NCBI GenBank assembly: GCA_021234155.1
Contig: JAJEKV010000052.1
Coordinates: 6,236,925-6,300,924 of the forward strand
DNA: 64,000 bases
Reading direction: 5' to 3'
Source: Isoetes taiwanensis
Lineage: Eukaryota; Streptophyta; Lycopodiopsida; Isoetales; Isoetaceae
Shown piece by piece: positions 46,320 through 58,441 of the stretch. Each line of letters begins with the position of its first letter. Position 1 is the first letter of the stretch. The notes under the pieces are model-generated. The model did not search any database. It was not told where the DNA came from and saw only the letters and a list, made by a program, of their open reading frames with translations. Made by a program: the position numbers and the translations under genes.

Positions 46320-47472
46320 CAGAAGAACTACTTATATTTTCCAGGTTGCGGGTCATGGCAGGTTGGAAAGCACTATATGCCATGCAGAACAACAGCCACA
46401 AGGCAGAGTTGTATGCCTGGGGCCACCAGTCACACTTGTTTAAGGCCTTGGCCGAGCCGGTCCTCTTATATGGGGCAGAAGTATGGGGTCCGGTGATATC
46501 CCTCAACACCTGGAATGACCTCGAGCATGTGCAGAAAGCCTTCTTGGCACAAGCCCTTGGGGTAAAGTCCACAGTTCCATACCAGATCCTACTCCAGGAG
46601 ATAGGTTTTCTACCCCTTCAATGAGCTGCATTAGAACGCCATATCATTTACTTCCGAGGAAGGTGGTCGCTATGGGTGATACGTTTGCCCAACCTTGCTT
46701 TGACCATGACGATGGGTCCCCAGCGCTGAAAGCCCTATTTGGAAGGGCCGAGCAAGCTCGGTGGTCTCTCCGGGGTGTACAGGGCAAAGCGGTGCGTGCA
46801 GTGCGGACAAAGAAAGATCACAAGGCACTTAAGCTGTATCTAGCTGCTGCTTCGCCGCCAAGCTACGGAATCTGCGGATGCTCGGCGCTTGCGTTAAAGC
46901 GGCACACTATCGGCGGCAAAGTCAATCCTAGGCTCACGAGAGGCCCACACGGTGCTTGTACACCCATTTGCCCATGAAGAAGCGCAGACTTACATAGCTT
47001 CCCATTACGACGCAGTGCACATCATCTCAAAATTGAGATAGGGCGTTGGGCTCGGAAAGCACTGGAGGAAAGGCTTTGCTAGTATTGCCACCAGGGCACC
47101 ATTGAGGATGAATGTCATGCCCTCTAGATCTGCCCAGCGTTTGCCCATATCCGAGAACGGTATGTTCGATTACTAGTGCCTGGGCATGAGTTATTGAATA
47201 CGGCTTCAGTGGGTTTGTTGGGGTCATATCTCCAGGAGGTTATGGATGCACGGACTTCGATTTGTGTCCTCAGGGATGATATTGAACTGTCTATACAATT
47301 GTCTGTGTGCCCAAACATACTTTATTATTGCTAAGGTTTTCTCCTCGAAAGCCCGGGGCAGGGGGTTTTTAATCCTTTAATATAGTTGTTGCTGCTCTCT
47401 TTTTTGTTTGGGTCCCATAGGCCAATTGGTCTCCGTGGATGATAGAAAATCTATTCTATTCGATTCTATTCT
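46320..47472 (+). mobile_element. LINE fragment of a second lineage (post-RT region to 3' end)
   Basis: Frame 46229-46624 reads LLYGAEVWGPVISLNTWNDL then VQKAFLAQALGVKSTVPYQI, the region after the RT in non-LTR elements of the R1/Jockey style. Later frames are shifted, but around 47070-47150 the bases read YCHQGTIEDECHAL and CPAFAHIRERY, a degenerate zf-RVT (first Cys preserved in part, a stop inside). It appears to end in a (TCTAT)-type microsatellite at about 47450-47472, a common LINE tail. 5'-truncated and dead. Confidence 0.75.
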
Positions 47473-48550
47473 TTTTTTTTTTGAAGAACTGTGTCAGCAA
47501 TATATTAAAAGAATGGTAATGTTACAAAGCAAGTGAGGAGGAAGGAGAACGCCCCAAAGAGGCAGTGATACCTCGACACTCCACAACAAGCTGCAACCGG
47601 CTGCTGGCCTGGCCATCACCATCTACCACACCAAGAAGTCATGGAAATGGAAAACTTCCGCTCTACTAATCCAGGGAACACCAAAAGCTTTGAAATAGCT
47701 TGTACCGAGTCGAGGAATCGAGAGAGGCTGCTTTGAATCCCCCCAAAAGATCCACAACCGCCCGCCCTTAAATCAACCACACCAACCAAACCGCCGCGGA
47801 TGCAAGGCTTCTTGCCCGTCTGGCGGCCAAGCACCAGGATATACATGAAGCAGCAATTGTTGGCTATTCAATCTCACCCAAAAGCGAGCCACGACCCAAT
47901 CGAGGCAACGCACGCAAGTGAGGGCATAAAACCGGACAATGCTCCACAGTCTCCCGATGAAGGCCACAACAACAAGGGCAAAGAGGGCTCACACCCGCCC
48001 CTAAAGCGACTCACAAGGACATTCACCACGATCTGGCGGTGCACCACCACCTTACGGCACCCGAACCAGCCGGTGGGGGAAGTGAGCTCCATGTCCACGT
48101 CAAACCGAAGGCCATCGAGAACAGGAAGCTGGGAGAGACCACTTGCCTGAAGGGGGCGGAGAGTGTCATGAATAGCCAACACCCAGAATAAGACCGCACA
48201 AAAACAAAGAAGATACAACATCTGGATGAACCTTCCAAACTGCACCACCACATCACCCCGAGGGACTATAGGTATGTAGCGGAATACTCCCCGCCACTTG
48301 TTCCCGGATAGCTTGGCCACCGTCCTTCAGCAAAGCGAAGCTCGAAAAAGAACTCCCCACGAAGCTAGTCGACCATCCCAATACCAATCCTCCAAGGTGA
48401 GCACAAAGCAGCTCGCTTCCTCGGCGAACACACAAGGTCCGAGCATGCCTGATGGCGACCAAAGGGCAGAATGCAGCGGTATAACAAAGAACGAAAAGGA
48501 TAATGAAGCACAACCTTATTATCATCTTCAAAAGATTGTTTGGATGATCC
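47473..48550 (-). mobile_element. 5'-truncated LINE of the same family as 222-709
   Basis: The T run at 47473-47483 is its poly(A) end; the next bases (GAAGAAC...AATATATTAAA) resemble the LINE 3' end at 222. On the minus strand around 47905-47985 one frame reads CPCCCGLHRETVEHCPVLC, the zf-RVT motif, nearly the same as CPLCGRRRETIEHCFVLC in the first element. The 148-codon frame at 47874-48320 covers the upstream part (NKWRGVFRYIPI) but is out of phase with the zinc motif, so the gene is frameshifted. It abuts the previous LINE tail to tail. The left limit is clear; the right limit is approximate. Confidence 0.8.
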
Positions 48551-48559
48551 AAATAGATT

Positions 48560-49420
48560 TATCATTCAAAATCTATTGTAACTACTTGGTAAAATAATTG
48601 TTTTACATCAGTCTTAGCTCATATTCTTAGCTCAGCATGTCTGTTTTTTTGCTTGTGGATATGACATTCACATTATAGAAAGAAATATATGTCTCCTGCA
48701 AAATCCACCAAAAATTAAATGCAGATTAAATTACCTAGAACTGTAGCCTTAGAAGGCTTCCTACTTTGAAAGGCCCAAAGGTGACGTTCCAGTACGATAT
48801 ACGGTCTCAAGGCATATACCAGATCAAGACCGCCACGCCAGCGTACGCCCGTCCAATCGACGGTAATGCGCCCGGCGTGCAAGCAAGGATGCCCTAGGGG
48901 GCAACTTTTGCAGGGCTTTACACTTAACAATGTGCGCACTTAAGACCTTTAACACATTAAAGGCAGACCAAGGGTCCTGGAAACCCTAAACCTAACTAAT
49001 AGCCTACATAAGGCACCAAACCCTAACTTTCCCTTTTTCGCCCACAAACCTTCCGAGCTCCGATTCGCGTGCCTGAGGAGGCAATTCCAACTCCCACGAT
49101 CTGCCCCATGCTTGTTGTCGATCATCCTTCCGACCGCATCCCAAAGCAGAACAGAGACATGGACGCTTTCGGATCGAGAGGAGTGAACCAGGGATCAGGT
49201 ATTTGGTCGATCGAATAGCCTAAACCTTATTCCAGCCTTCGAACCAGTAGGTTTAGCCCATTAAATCACCCTTAGTAGCCAAGCAGATCCCACAAGGCCC
49301 CCAAAATTGAACCATTATGATTTTTTCTTAATGGTTTATTGGTGAAAACCAAATTTATAAATCAATACATGTTAGTGGGTTCAAAAGTTTACAAACCATG
49401 TCTAGTTATCTAATATGGTT
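48560..49420. other. unassigned stretch, includes a GC-richer block
   Basis: Minus frame 48715-48939 reads ITVDWTGVRWRGGLDLVYAL, protein-like but unrecognised. Bases 49020-49195 (CAAACCCTAACTTTCCC ..., ATG at 49158 reading MDAFGSRGVNQGS before a GTATTT) look like a plant 5' UTR and first exon, but no continuation was found. Confidence 0.3.
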
Positions 49421-49429
49421 CATCAGCAT

Positions 49430-49640
49430 ATTTTTCTAATGTGATAAGACAATATTGTTTTATGACATGGTATTGAAGCATGGCAATTTAACTTGGTCTC
49501 TGTAACAACTTAAACTATATAATTTATCAATATATTTTTCTAAAGTGATAAGACAATATTGTTTTATGGCATGGTATTAAAACATGGCAATTTTAATTGG
49601 TCTATGTAATAACTTAAACTATATGATATGTATTACTGTT
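49430..49640 (+). repeat. 104-bp tandem duplication
   Basis: ATTTTTCTAATGTGATAAGA at 49430 recurs as ATTTTTCTAAAGTGATAAGA at 49534, and the similarity continues through ACAATATTGTTTTATG and AACTTAAACTATAT. Two copies, about 90% alike by eye. Confidence 0.85.
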
Positions 49641-49789
49641 TAGTAGTCAAGTTTATTAGGCTGGTATTTGATCATATCTATCTTCTTCAATATATTGCCA
49701 TGGTAATTTTAGACGCATAATTCTCATGATTTTTTACAGTAATTAATCACTAATACACAAGTGGTAACACTATAACCCCAAAATCTGCT

Positions 49790-50150
49790 CTATGTGTTGT
49801 TTTTTGCTGTCTTTTTTGCAAAAAAAATACCACGTAAAGATCACGTGTTGTAATGTTCCGAAAATGCTAGAAACAACGCGTATTTTTTTAGTGTGGTTTT
49901 TCACACACAAAAGACGTGTAGTTTTTATGCGTGGATTTTAGACAAAAAAATGCATAATTTTTATGTGTGGTTTTCACCGTGGTTTTTACAGAGAAACAAC
50001 GCGTAATTTTATGTGTAGTTTTTGCTCAAAAACAAAAATAACACATAGTTTTTAGACGTGATCTTCACCTAAAAATGATGCATGGTCTTCATATGTAGCA
50101 TCTTTAGCATAATTTTTCTTCAATTGTCCATATGTTATTTTCATCCTTCC
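49790..50150 (+). repeat. degenerate short tandem repeats (GTGTRGTTTTT-type)
   Basis: Variants of ACGTGTAGTTTTTATG, ATGTGTGGTTTTCAC and AACACATAGTTTTTAGACG recur every 35-60 bp with alternating CACGTG/ACGCGT-like cores. Too diverged to give a clean period by eye. Confidence 0.5.
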
Positions 50151-50422
50151 ACGTGTTGTTTTTTTTGTACAATAACATATTTTCTTAATGTAGTTTTAAA
50201 GAAACAATTTGTTGCATTCAAACAAAAACAATAAATATAAGAAACTTAAGAAATACGGTTGTTTTCGGTTGTTATGAGGAAAGAGAATTACACTACAATA
50301 GTAAAACAAAGGAATTTTTGCATTGTCTTAAAAAGTAAACATGAGTATATATTTCCAATTTGAAATATTACATAACTTCTTTAACTTCTTGTTGTTTCCA
50401 AAGCATACAGTAGCAATGTTGT

Positions 50423-50495
50423 AGTATTGGGAGAATATGTTGCTGCCAATAATGTAGCAAAGTATTGGGAGAATATGTTGCTGCCAAAAATGTGG
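50423..50495 (+). repeat. 38-bp tandem duplication
   Basis: AGTATTGGGAGAATATGTTG with CTGCCAA starts at 50423 and again at 50461. A second pair with 39-bp period follows at 50560 and 50599 (CATATTCCAA ... CTTATGTTCT). Confidence 0.85.
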
Positions 50496-50884
50496 CGACC
50501 TCAAGCATAGAAGCAGGCTGAGATAAGTATTTCAGATTGCAACAAAGACCAATCTGCAGCATATTCCAATAACAATCCGCCCGCCTTATGTTCTGCAACA
50601 TATTCCAAATTACAATTCGCTTTATGTTCTAAAAACAGGGGATGAAAAACAGGGGGCTTCCATATATCTGCAGAGCCAGAAACAAGCAGATCAATGTGAA
50701 AGCAAAAGGACAAATATGCTTTTAAAAAAAATATAACAAGGGAGATACCAGGGTCTTCTTTCTTCAATAACTTGTTCCTTTAAATCGATTGTACGGTGCC
50801 AATCTAAAGAAAGCCATATCTTCTTCCTGCATACAAAGCTACTAAGCCCTTGAACTTAAGAAAAAAGAAACAGAAAAATGAACA

Positions 50885-51115
50885 CACAACTCACAAGAAC
50901 TAGATATGGCTGCAGGAGCAAGAAAAAAGGCTTACACCAAAAGAACCCTGTTGGAAATAGTCTTGTTAAACATAAGAAAAAGAAACAGAAAACACAACTC
51001 ACAAGAATTGTTAAACATAAGAAAAAGTAATAGAAAACACCACTTACAAGAACTTGATATAGCTGCAGGAGCAAGAAGAAAGCCTTGCTCCAAAAGAACC
51101 CTGCTGGAAATGGTT
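50885..51115 (+). repeat. imperfect duplication flanking the MYB exon, about 158 bp apart
   Basis: CTGCAGGAGCAAGAA ... AAAAGAACCCTGTTGGAAAT near 50910 recurs near 51063 as CTGCAGGAGCAAGAA ... AAAAGAACCCTGCTGGAAAT. A third piece (CTGCTGGAAATAGTCTACAA) follows the last MYB exon at 51440. The space between has TTAAACATAAGAAAAAG twice. The repeat takes the place where MYB exon 1 would be. Confidence 0.75.
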
Positions 51116-51129
51116 TCTCTTTGCTTCAG

Positions 51130-51471
51130 GACTAGCCTAGATCGTTGTGGCCGGAGTTGTAGACTCAGGTGGCTTAATTAGAAGAAACCTGGAATCAGAA
51201 GAGGAGATTTCTCCCCGCATGAAAAACAGCTTGTTTTTGAGCTTCAGTCTGTCCATGGTAACAGGTAATAATTAATTGGGCTCAGGCTTAAATGCACACA
51301 ACGTTGAAATCATGTTATCATAGAATGTATTACTTATATGTTGTATCGGTCAGATGGTCTCAGATCTCGAAGCAGATGCCCGATCGAACAGATGCTGAAA
51401 TCAAGAATTTTTGGAACAAGATCCATTCAGGAACTGGTCTGCTGGAAATAGTCTACAAAAATGCAAGTTAA
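51130..51471 (+). pseudogene. R2R3-MYB transcription factor pseudogene (exons 2 and 3)
   Basis: Plant R2R3-MYBs bind DNA through two helix-turn-helix repeats. Exon 2 (51130-51264, after a TTGCTTCAG acceptor) reads DRCGRSCRLRWLN, then TAG at 51179-51181, then KKPGIRRGDFSPHEKQLVF and HGNR. Exon 3 (51354-51471, after a GGTCAG acceptor) reads WSQISKQMPDRTDAEIKNFW. Both intron positions, the second between the Arg and Trp of GNRW, are the conserved R2R3 positions, so this is a genomic, not a processed, copy. The stop replaces the invariant Tyr of RWLNY. No exon 1 is visible upstream (a tandem repeat is there), and exon 3 runs into repeat sequence after NKIHSG, so the activation region is lost. Confidence 0.88.
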
Positions 51472-51786
51472 AAATGGCCTGTATCCAAAAACAAACTCCA
51501 GTATAGCCGCAAATGCAAAAGCAAAAATAAATTACCTGCTACCACAAATGGTTCGTTGTGTAGAATCAACCCAAAATCCGGATCCACCTAGAGTTCACCG
51601 AAGCTGCAAGAATCATGCTGGAGCCATGGGAGCCGGAGTCGGATCCGCCAGGCGGCCGAAGTAGCCGCTGGAGTCGACATGCAAATAACAGTATTAGGTT
51701 AGGGTAGAGAATACGTTAGGTTAGATGGACAATAAATTCGATATCCCGCCCTTTTAAAACCAATTTGAAATTTGAATCAGCCATTG

Positions 51787-51817
51787 CTTCCTTCCTTCCT
51801 TCCTTCCTTCCTTCCTT
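51787..51817 (+). repeat. (TTCC)n microsatellite
   Basis: About eight consecutive CTTC/TTCC units. Confidence 0.95.
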
Positions 51818-51829
51818 ATCTTTATTGTT

Positions 51830-52440
51830 CAATTACACATTTTTTTTGGGACCTTTGGATTATGGGAGATTCTACAGAATCTTCTAGATCAAAGGTCCCC
51901 TTAATTCTGATGCACGAGTCAATGGTGCGGCGAGATTATAGCGCACACTCTCACGGGAGCAACAGGGCTTTTATTTAGTGGCCCACTGAACTGGGAAAAA
52001 TGCCGCCCACATTTTATATTACCGGATTTCCAGATTTTTTGAAGCCTAATTTCCGGATTTCTTTGGATTTTTTTAGCAAAAATGACCGAAAGATTGCCGA
52101 TTTTTTTTTTAATCTAATCTGAAAATTTTAAGGATGGCCGGATTTTTCGGGGCCAAACCCCCCTATTTTCGAACCATGGAGCAAGTAAATTGCCATGACC
52201 ATGGTTCTTTCACATGGTCGGCATCAGACCTACCCGGCTTCTAGGCCCTAGACTTGCAACCACTCAAGAAGTGCAAATTCGACTGAATTATAATACATTA
52301 ATAGCTGAATCATATGTCATTAGACTCATGTTGATTAGAAACACAATTATCTCATTTTATACACTATGCACTGTTACATATTCTTAGACAGGCATATTCT
52401 TAGGCAGGAAAATTGTACATTGCAACGAACAACGGGAAAT
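51830..52440. other. unassigned stretch
   Basis: Contains CCGGATTT-type motifs at 52022-52145. No coding or RNA gene recognised. Confidence 0.4.
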
Positions 52441-52459
52441 TGCCGAAGAGGATGTGATG

Positions 52460-52919
52460 ACTAAGCATGATATAGAGGAAACTACCGAAGAGGAAACTGC
52501 ATGATGGATATGATGACTATGCATTTTTACAAGAAAAATAACAACTTTTGACGTTTCATAAAGGAATCAGCAAGGGAATCTAGGGGCACTAAAAAAGCCT
52601 ATTTATCTCACTCAAAAAAACCCTTTTTCAAAAAATTTGCCTAGCCATTTCTATTTAAAGTGCATAAAATGTTTAATCATCATGTGACATGCCACATCAT
52701 CTAAAGAAATGCCATGCCACCATGGAGAAACATGTTTTTTTAAGAACTTGCCAAATTGTCCATGTACATTCTTTTCTTCCACCCTTCATTTGCCACCTCA
52801 CCATACATGCCATGTCCTCTCCCGTAATATTCGAATATAGTTACTTTCTCAAGGGGAAAAAAAAAGGAAGTTTTTTGCTCGTTTGATGCCACCTCATCAT
52901 TATAGTGCTATATCATTGC
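52460..52919 (+). repeat. repeat W, copy 1 (interrupted on its right side)
   Basis: Landmarks GATGACTATGCATTTTTA, AGGGGCACTAAAAAAGCC, TATTTAAAGTGCATAAAATG, CACCATGGAGAAACATG and TATCATTGC. The same order occurs at 58610-59065. Rich in TGCCACCTCA/ATGCCATGTC short motifs. The P-Q array starts directly after TATCATTGC. Confidence 0.85.
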
Positions 52920-53420
52920 AACACATAACCAACACATAACTACCATTGACATTAATAAATATAACCATTGGATCCAACACATTTAAATTAAAATCCCCCT
53001 TAAACCCCCTTTGGTTGGGTGCATATTCACACGGGGGGTGACTCGGGGCATCGAGAAGTCTCCGGATTGGCATATTAAGCCCCTTATTCCATAATCTACA
53101 CCCACGTGCGTAAAATTCCCTCGTTTGTGGGGTATGCAAGTACAAGATTTGCTATCTTGTATAATAAGATTAAGCAAAAATACTATAAGATTTCAACCAG
53201 GAATACTATATGGTGTTGATTTAAATGCGTCCAAAATACAATTATGAGGGCTCTCGCCCCTCACGTCACCCCCTGTGAATATGCACCCAAACCAAAAGGG
53301 GTTTAAGGGGATTTTAATTTAAATGTGTTGGATCAATGGTTATATTTATTAATGTCAATGGTAGTTATCGTTGGTTATTATACTAAAAATTTTTTGGCCC
53401 TTGAGGGCCATAAAAAAAGT
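52920..53420 (+). repeat. foldback repeat P, copy 3
   Basis: Left arm AACACATAACCAACACATAA ... GGTGCATATTCACACGGGG, right arm CTGTGAATATGCACCCAAAC ... TTGGCCCTTGAGGGCC and an A run. Centre as in copies 1 and 2. Confidence 0.85.
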
Positions 53421-55852
53421 GACGTGAGAATATAAAAGACATTTAAAACATGTAGCAATATGTGTTATGTGTTTATGTTAATAATGTTAATTTATTATAA
53501 TAGTGGAGTCTCCAAACTAAACATATTTGTAAATTATGCACTTGAACAATTATATTAAATTTGAGAATACACCATTTCATTGTGTCTAATAATAAACCAA
53601 ACCACTGCACAATAACCTCTCCAACTTGTTTGCTCATGAGAAACTTTTTGTAGCTTGTTTCAAAGCAATAAATGTGTCAATGTTTTATCGATTGTCAACA
53701 CAACGAGTAGCTTTCACATTCTAATAGAGTTAAAAATTAAAAAGCCACGCCAAATATTGGTTGAATTCACGCCAAACAATGTGTGAACAATGAAATAAAA
53801 GAAATGAATAACAATATTAAGAGATCTCAAAATGGTGAAACACACAAATCTTACCTTCAAAGATGACAATAGCATCGATCTAGGTCTCCACCATAGGTCC
53901 ACCATAGGTGCCCTGAATGTTCTACAATTTCATACCACCATCATGCTTGTTATAAATGTAAGAATCGAACTTAAGGTTTTACCAAAGCACTTGCAAAGTA
54001 ATTGTGTGCAATAGCTTGCCATATGAAAACTTGACTTGCTTTGCCGCCAATGCTTGTACTTTGACCACCTAAATTTCCTCAAATATATGTTTGAGCTTGC
54101 TCTTGTGTTGCACAACCGCAAAAAGCTTCCGCTTCCTAACTTTGGTTTGTTGCCCATCGCCATTTGTAGAAGACGATTTGCCACTTGAAGAGCTTGAATC
54201 CGGGCGTTGTGCATTTGATTAGGAGAATCATGGTGTGCATTTGATCGGGGAGAAGCATAGGCATCCCATTACAAAGACTGATGATGATAGCGTAAAGCCA
54301 AGTCAAGTCCAAGTCGAGCATTTAAACAAACAAACTTTTTCGGCTCCCAAGAATTGAAGATAAGCTCCCAAGAATTGAAGACAAATGTTTGCAATAACAA
54401 GGTGGATTAGGCACCATTGCGCCAAGTCCAATGAAGCCTACTTTAGAATGGGCCATGTTGATTCACCTATGCAGGTCAAAGAATGTCATTCACACAATGA
54501 ATTCACACCGGCACTTTGGATTCACACAATAAGATGTAATTGTTCCTTAGTCGCCAAAACCGTATTCCATTGACATGTAACCTCGAAGATAGTTAACAAT
54601 CGGATGGGTCATTACGACGGGCAGACCATGACCTACGATGCATTTGCAAAAAGGGCGGGAGGGAACTAAGGGAGCAACAACAGAGAACAATCTTTGGATT
54701 CGATACCTAAAGATTTGAACGAGCCATTTGGAGGATCCCATGGATTTAAGGGGTGTTGGCCTTCAGCCTATAACATGCCCGATTGGAAGAGGGATGCTTT
54801 TAAGGAAGGTATCTACCTTTGGATTGGTAATATATGCTTCGGTAATATTTTAATGTTGCTTAAGCTTCCTAAGCTACCTTGAGTGAATGGAGTCGAAGAG
54901 GTCTGTTCCGGTGTAATTGAAGCGTGACCACATTAGATTATTATACAACACCAAGCACACGGGCCAGCTCAACCGCCTGTGGATTTGTGTGGAATGCAGA
55001 TTTTAGACTTCGGGATCGAAAAGGGGAGAGCTTAAATCAGGTTATAGAACGTTGGTTTCCATTTGAGAATCAGCATATATTCGAGAAAAGAAGCCTAGTG
55101 CATATCGTGGATGGAAAAATGATTCTTCCTTAGCGCTTAATTGGCGGAAAAATGCACCAATTTCGGGATAAAAAAAGCTCAAGAAACATTCAAAGAGAAA
55201 TCAAGGCCATGCATTAATTACCTTTTATTCGTTGGAACCAAAAGCGGCTCCGTCGCACCCTCTCAAAGCCACGAACAAACGGCCGATTTGGTCTTGTAAT
55301 ACAAGGATCTAAGGACCATCGTTTGAATGGGTTAACCAAAGGTACGCACTTTTTCTCTTCCATCTTCCAAAGCAAATCAAATCCTCAAGATTGCTTGTGT
55401 AAACCCGCTTACAAGAAGCTGAAAATCGGGGCTTGGTTGTATTACGTTTCATAAGAAGCCCGAACCCTAAAACATTATTGCAAAGAAGGTGCATGCCCGC
55501 GCCTAAAGGAAAAATAGGGTGTTCTGCTTTTTGTCTGAAGTGCGGTTCTTCTGGAGACACTGTCGGATGCTGAAAGAATCCAATAATTTCCCAACACATA
55601 ACCCTAAAATGGGTTGTCTCGAGGCTTGCATGATACTACAAGAAAATATATAATATATTAAGAAATATATGACATATGGGTCTAAACCATTGGAATTAGG
55701 CATCAAAATTAGTTTTAAGCGTATCGCACTCTAGATATATACTAATTAGTATACCTCATCAAATACATCCATGAAATCATATATAAAACCTTAGAAAAAA
55801 ACGTACAAAAAATACAAAAGAAACCCCTGTTTATAATGCTACATATTCACCA
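53421..55852 (+). repeat. repeat Q', long form
   Basis: Starts GTGACGTGAGAATATAAAAG like the Q elements of the 19-29 kb complex, but its interior is different; its end (CTAGATATATACTAATTAG ... TATAATGCTACATATTCA) is again shared. It carries a segment at about 54798-55155 that is absent from the next copy. Small open frames (53714-53905, 54924-55133) show no transposase motif. Confidence 0.75.
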
Positions 55853-56340
55853 ACACATAAACCAACACGCCTTTACCATTGACATTAATAAATATAACCA
55901 TTGGATCAACACATTTTAAATTAAAATCCCCTTAAACCCCCTTTGGTTTGGGTGCATATTCACGAGGGGGTGACTCCGGCATCGAGAGTCGCTCGGATTG
56001 GCATATTAAGCCCCTTATTCCATAATCTACGATGCATTAAAATTCCTCGTTTGTGGGGTATGCAAGTACAAGATTTGCTATACCAGATAATAAGATTCGC
56101 CAAAATACTATAAGATTTCAACCGAATACTATATGGTGTTGATTTCGTGACGTCCAAAAATACAATTATGAGGGGCTCTCACGCCCTCACACCCGTGTGA
56201 ATATGCACCCAAACCAAAGGGGTTTAAGGGGATTTTAATTTAAATGTGTTGGATCCAATGGTTATATTTATTAATGTCAATGGTAGTTATGTGTTGGTTA
56301 TTATACTAAAATTTTTGGCCCTTCGGGCCATAAAAAAAGG
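55853..56340 (+). repeat. foldback repeat P, copy 4
   Basis: Begins CCAACACATAAACCAACACG directly after the end of Q' and ends GGCCCTTCGGGCCATAAAAA. Arms as in the other copies. Confidence 0.85.
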
Positions 56341-58441
56341 ATGAGAATATAAAAAGACATTTAAAACATGTAGCAATATGTGTTATGTGTTTATGTTAAT
56401 AATGTTAATTTATTATAATAGTGGAGTCTCCAAACTAAACATATTTGTAAATTATGCACTTGAACAATTATATTAAATTTGAGAATACACCATTTCATTG
56501 TGTCTAATAATAAACCAACCGCCTCTGCACAATAACCTCTCCAACTTGTTTGCTCATGAGAAACTTTTTGTAGCTTGTTTCAAAGCAATAAATGTGTCAA
56601 TGTTTTATCTGATTGTCAACACAACAATAGCTTTCACATTCTAATAGAGTTAAAAAATTAAAAGCCACGCAAATATTGGTTGAATTCCTGCCAAACAATG
56701 TGTGAACAATGAAATAAAAGAAATGAATAACAATATTAAGAGATCTCAAAATGGTGAAACACACAAATCTTACCTTCAAAGATGACAATAGCATCGATCT
56801 AGGTCTCCACCATAGGTCCACCATAGGTGCCTGAATGTTCTACAATTTCATACCACCATCTGTAACAGTGGCAACAGAAGAATCAGAACTTAAGGTTTTA
56901 CCAAAGCACTTGCAAAGTAATTGTGTGCAATAGCTTGCCATATAAAAAAACAGCTTGCTTTGCCGCCAATCGTATTCTTTGACCACCTAAATTTCCTCAA
57001 ATATGTTTTGAAGCTTGCTCTTTGTGTTGTAAACAACCCGCAAAGCTTCCGCTTCTAACCTGGTTTGTTGCGCATCGCCATTTGCGTAAGACCATTTGCC
57101 ACTTGAAGAGCTTGAATCCACTGGCGTTGTGCATTTGATTAGGAGAATCATGGTGTGCATTTGATCAGAGAGAAGCATAGGCGTACCGCGGCAAAGACTG
57201 ATGATGATAGCGAGAAAGATTTTAAGTCAAGTCCCAAGATTACTTAAACAAACAAACTTTTCTCAAGCGCTCCCAAGAATTGAAGATAAGCTCCCAAGAA
57301 TTGAAGACAAATGTTTGCAATAACAAAAGGTGGATTAGGCACCATTGCGCCAAGTCCAATGAAGCCTACTTTAGAATGGGCCATGTTGATTCACCTATGC
57401 GCAGTCAAAGAATGTCATTCACACAATAAATTCACACTTGGGCACTTTGGATTCACACAATAAGATGTACTTGTTCCTTAGTCGCCAAACCGTATTCCAT
57501 TGACATGTAACCTCTGAAGATAGTTAACAATCCAGATGGGTCATTACGACGGCAGCCATGACATACCGTGATTTGCAAAGGACGGAGGGAACTAAGGGGA
57601 GCAACAACAGAGAACAATGCCGGATTCGATACCTAAAAGATTTGAACAAAGCCATTTGGAGGGGATCCCATGGATTTAAGGGGTGTTGGCCTTCCAAGCC
57701 TATAACATGCCCTCCATTGGAAGAGGGATGCACCAATTTCGGATAAAAAAAAGCTCAAGAAACATTCCAAGAGGGAAATCGAAGGCCATGCATTAATTAC
57801 CTTTTACTTTTGGAACCTAAGCTGCTCCATTCGCGACCCTCTCAAAGCACAAAGAACAAACAAGCAGATTTGGTCTTGTAATACAAGGATCTAAGGACCA
57901 TCGTTTGAATGGGTTAACCAAGGTCGCACTTTTTCTTCCATCTTCCAAACAGTCAAATCCTCAAGATTGCTTGTGTAAACCCGCTTTTTACAAGAAGCTG
58001 AAAATCGGGTTGGTTGTAGACTCGTCATAAGAAGTAAGAACCCTAAAACATTATTGCAAGAAGGCTGCATGCCCGCCTAAAGGAAAAATAGGGTGTTCGG
58101 GCACTGCGGCCGGTGTGCGGTTCTTTTCCTCGAGACGTCGGGATCTTCGAAAAGAATCCAATAATTTCCCAACACATAACCCTAAAATGGGTTGTCTCGA
58201 GGCTTGCATGTCGAAAGCGTAATATGATATACTACAAGAAAATATATAATATATTAAGAAATATATGACATATCGCCTAAAAACCATTGGAATTAGGCAT
58301 CAAAATTAGTTTAAGCGTATGCGCACTCTAGATATACTAATCAGTATGCCTCATCAATTACATCCATGAAATCATATAAAAACCTTAGGAAAAAACGTAC
58401 AAAAATACAAAAGAAACCCCCTGTTATAATGCTACATATTC
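56341..58441 (+). repeat. repeat Q', short form
   Basis: Same as 53421-55852 apart from scattered differences and the loss of about 358 bp after GAAGAGGGATGC (about 57724). Ends GTTATAATGCTACATATTCA at the junction with repeat W sequence. Confidence 0.8.

Noticed and set aside
47874..48320. 148-codon minus-strand frame as a novel host protein
   Set aside because: It lies inside a LINE: the zinc-binding motif of that LINE is in the neighbouring frame just downstream and the poly(A) end is at 47473.
49158..49200. First exon of a host gene (MDAFGSRG...)
   Set aside because: The upstream context looks like a 5' UTR but no second exon or family was found, so it is mentioned only in the stretch description.
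50885..51115. CRISPR-like or other spaced repeat system in the short repeats
   Set aside because: The repeats are few, imperfect and of irregular spacing, in a plant nuclear context.
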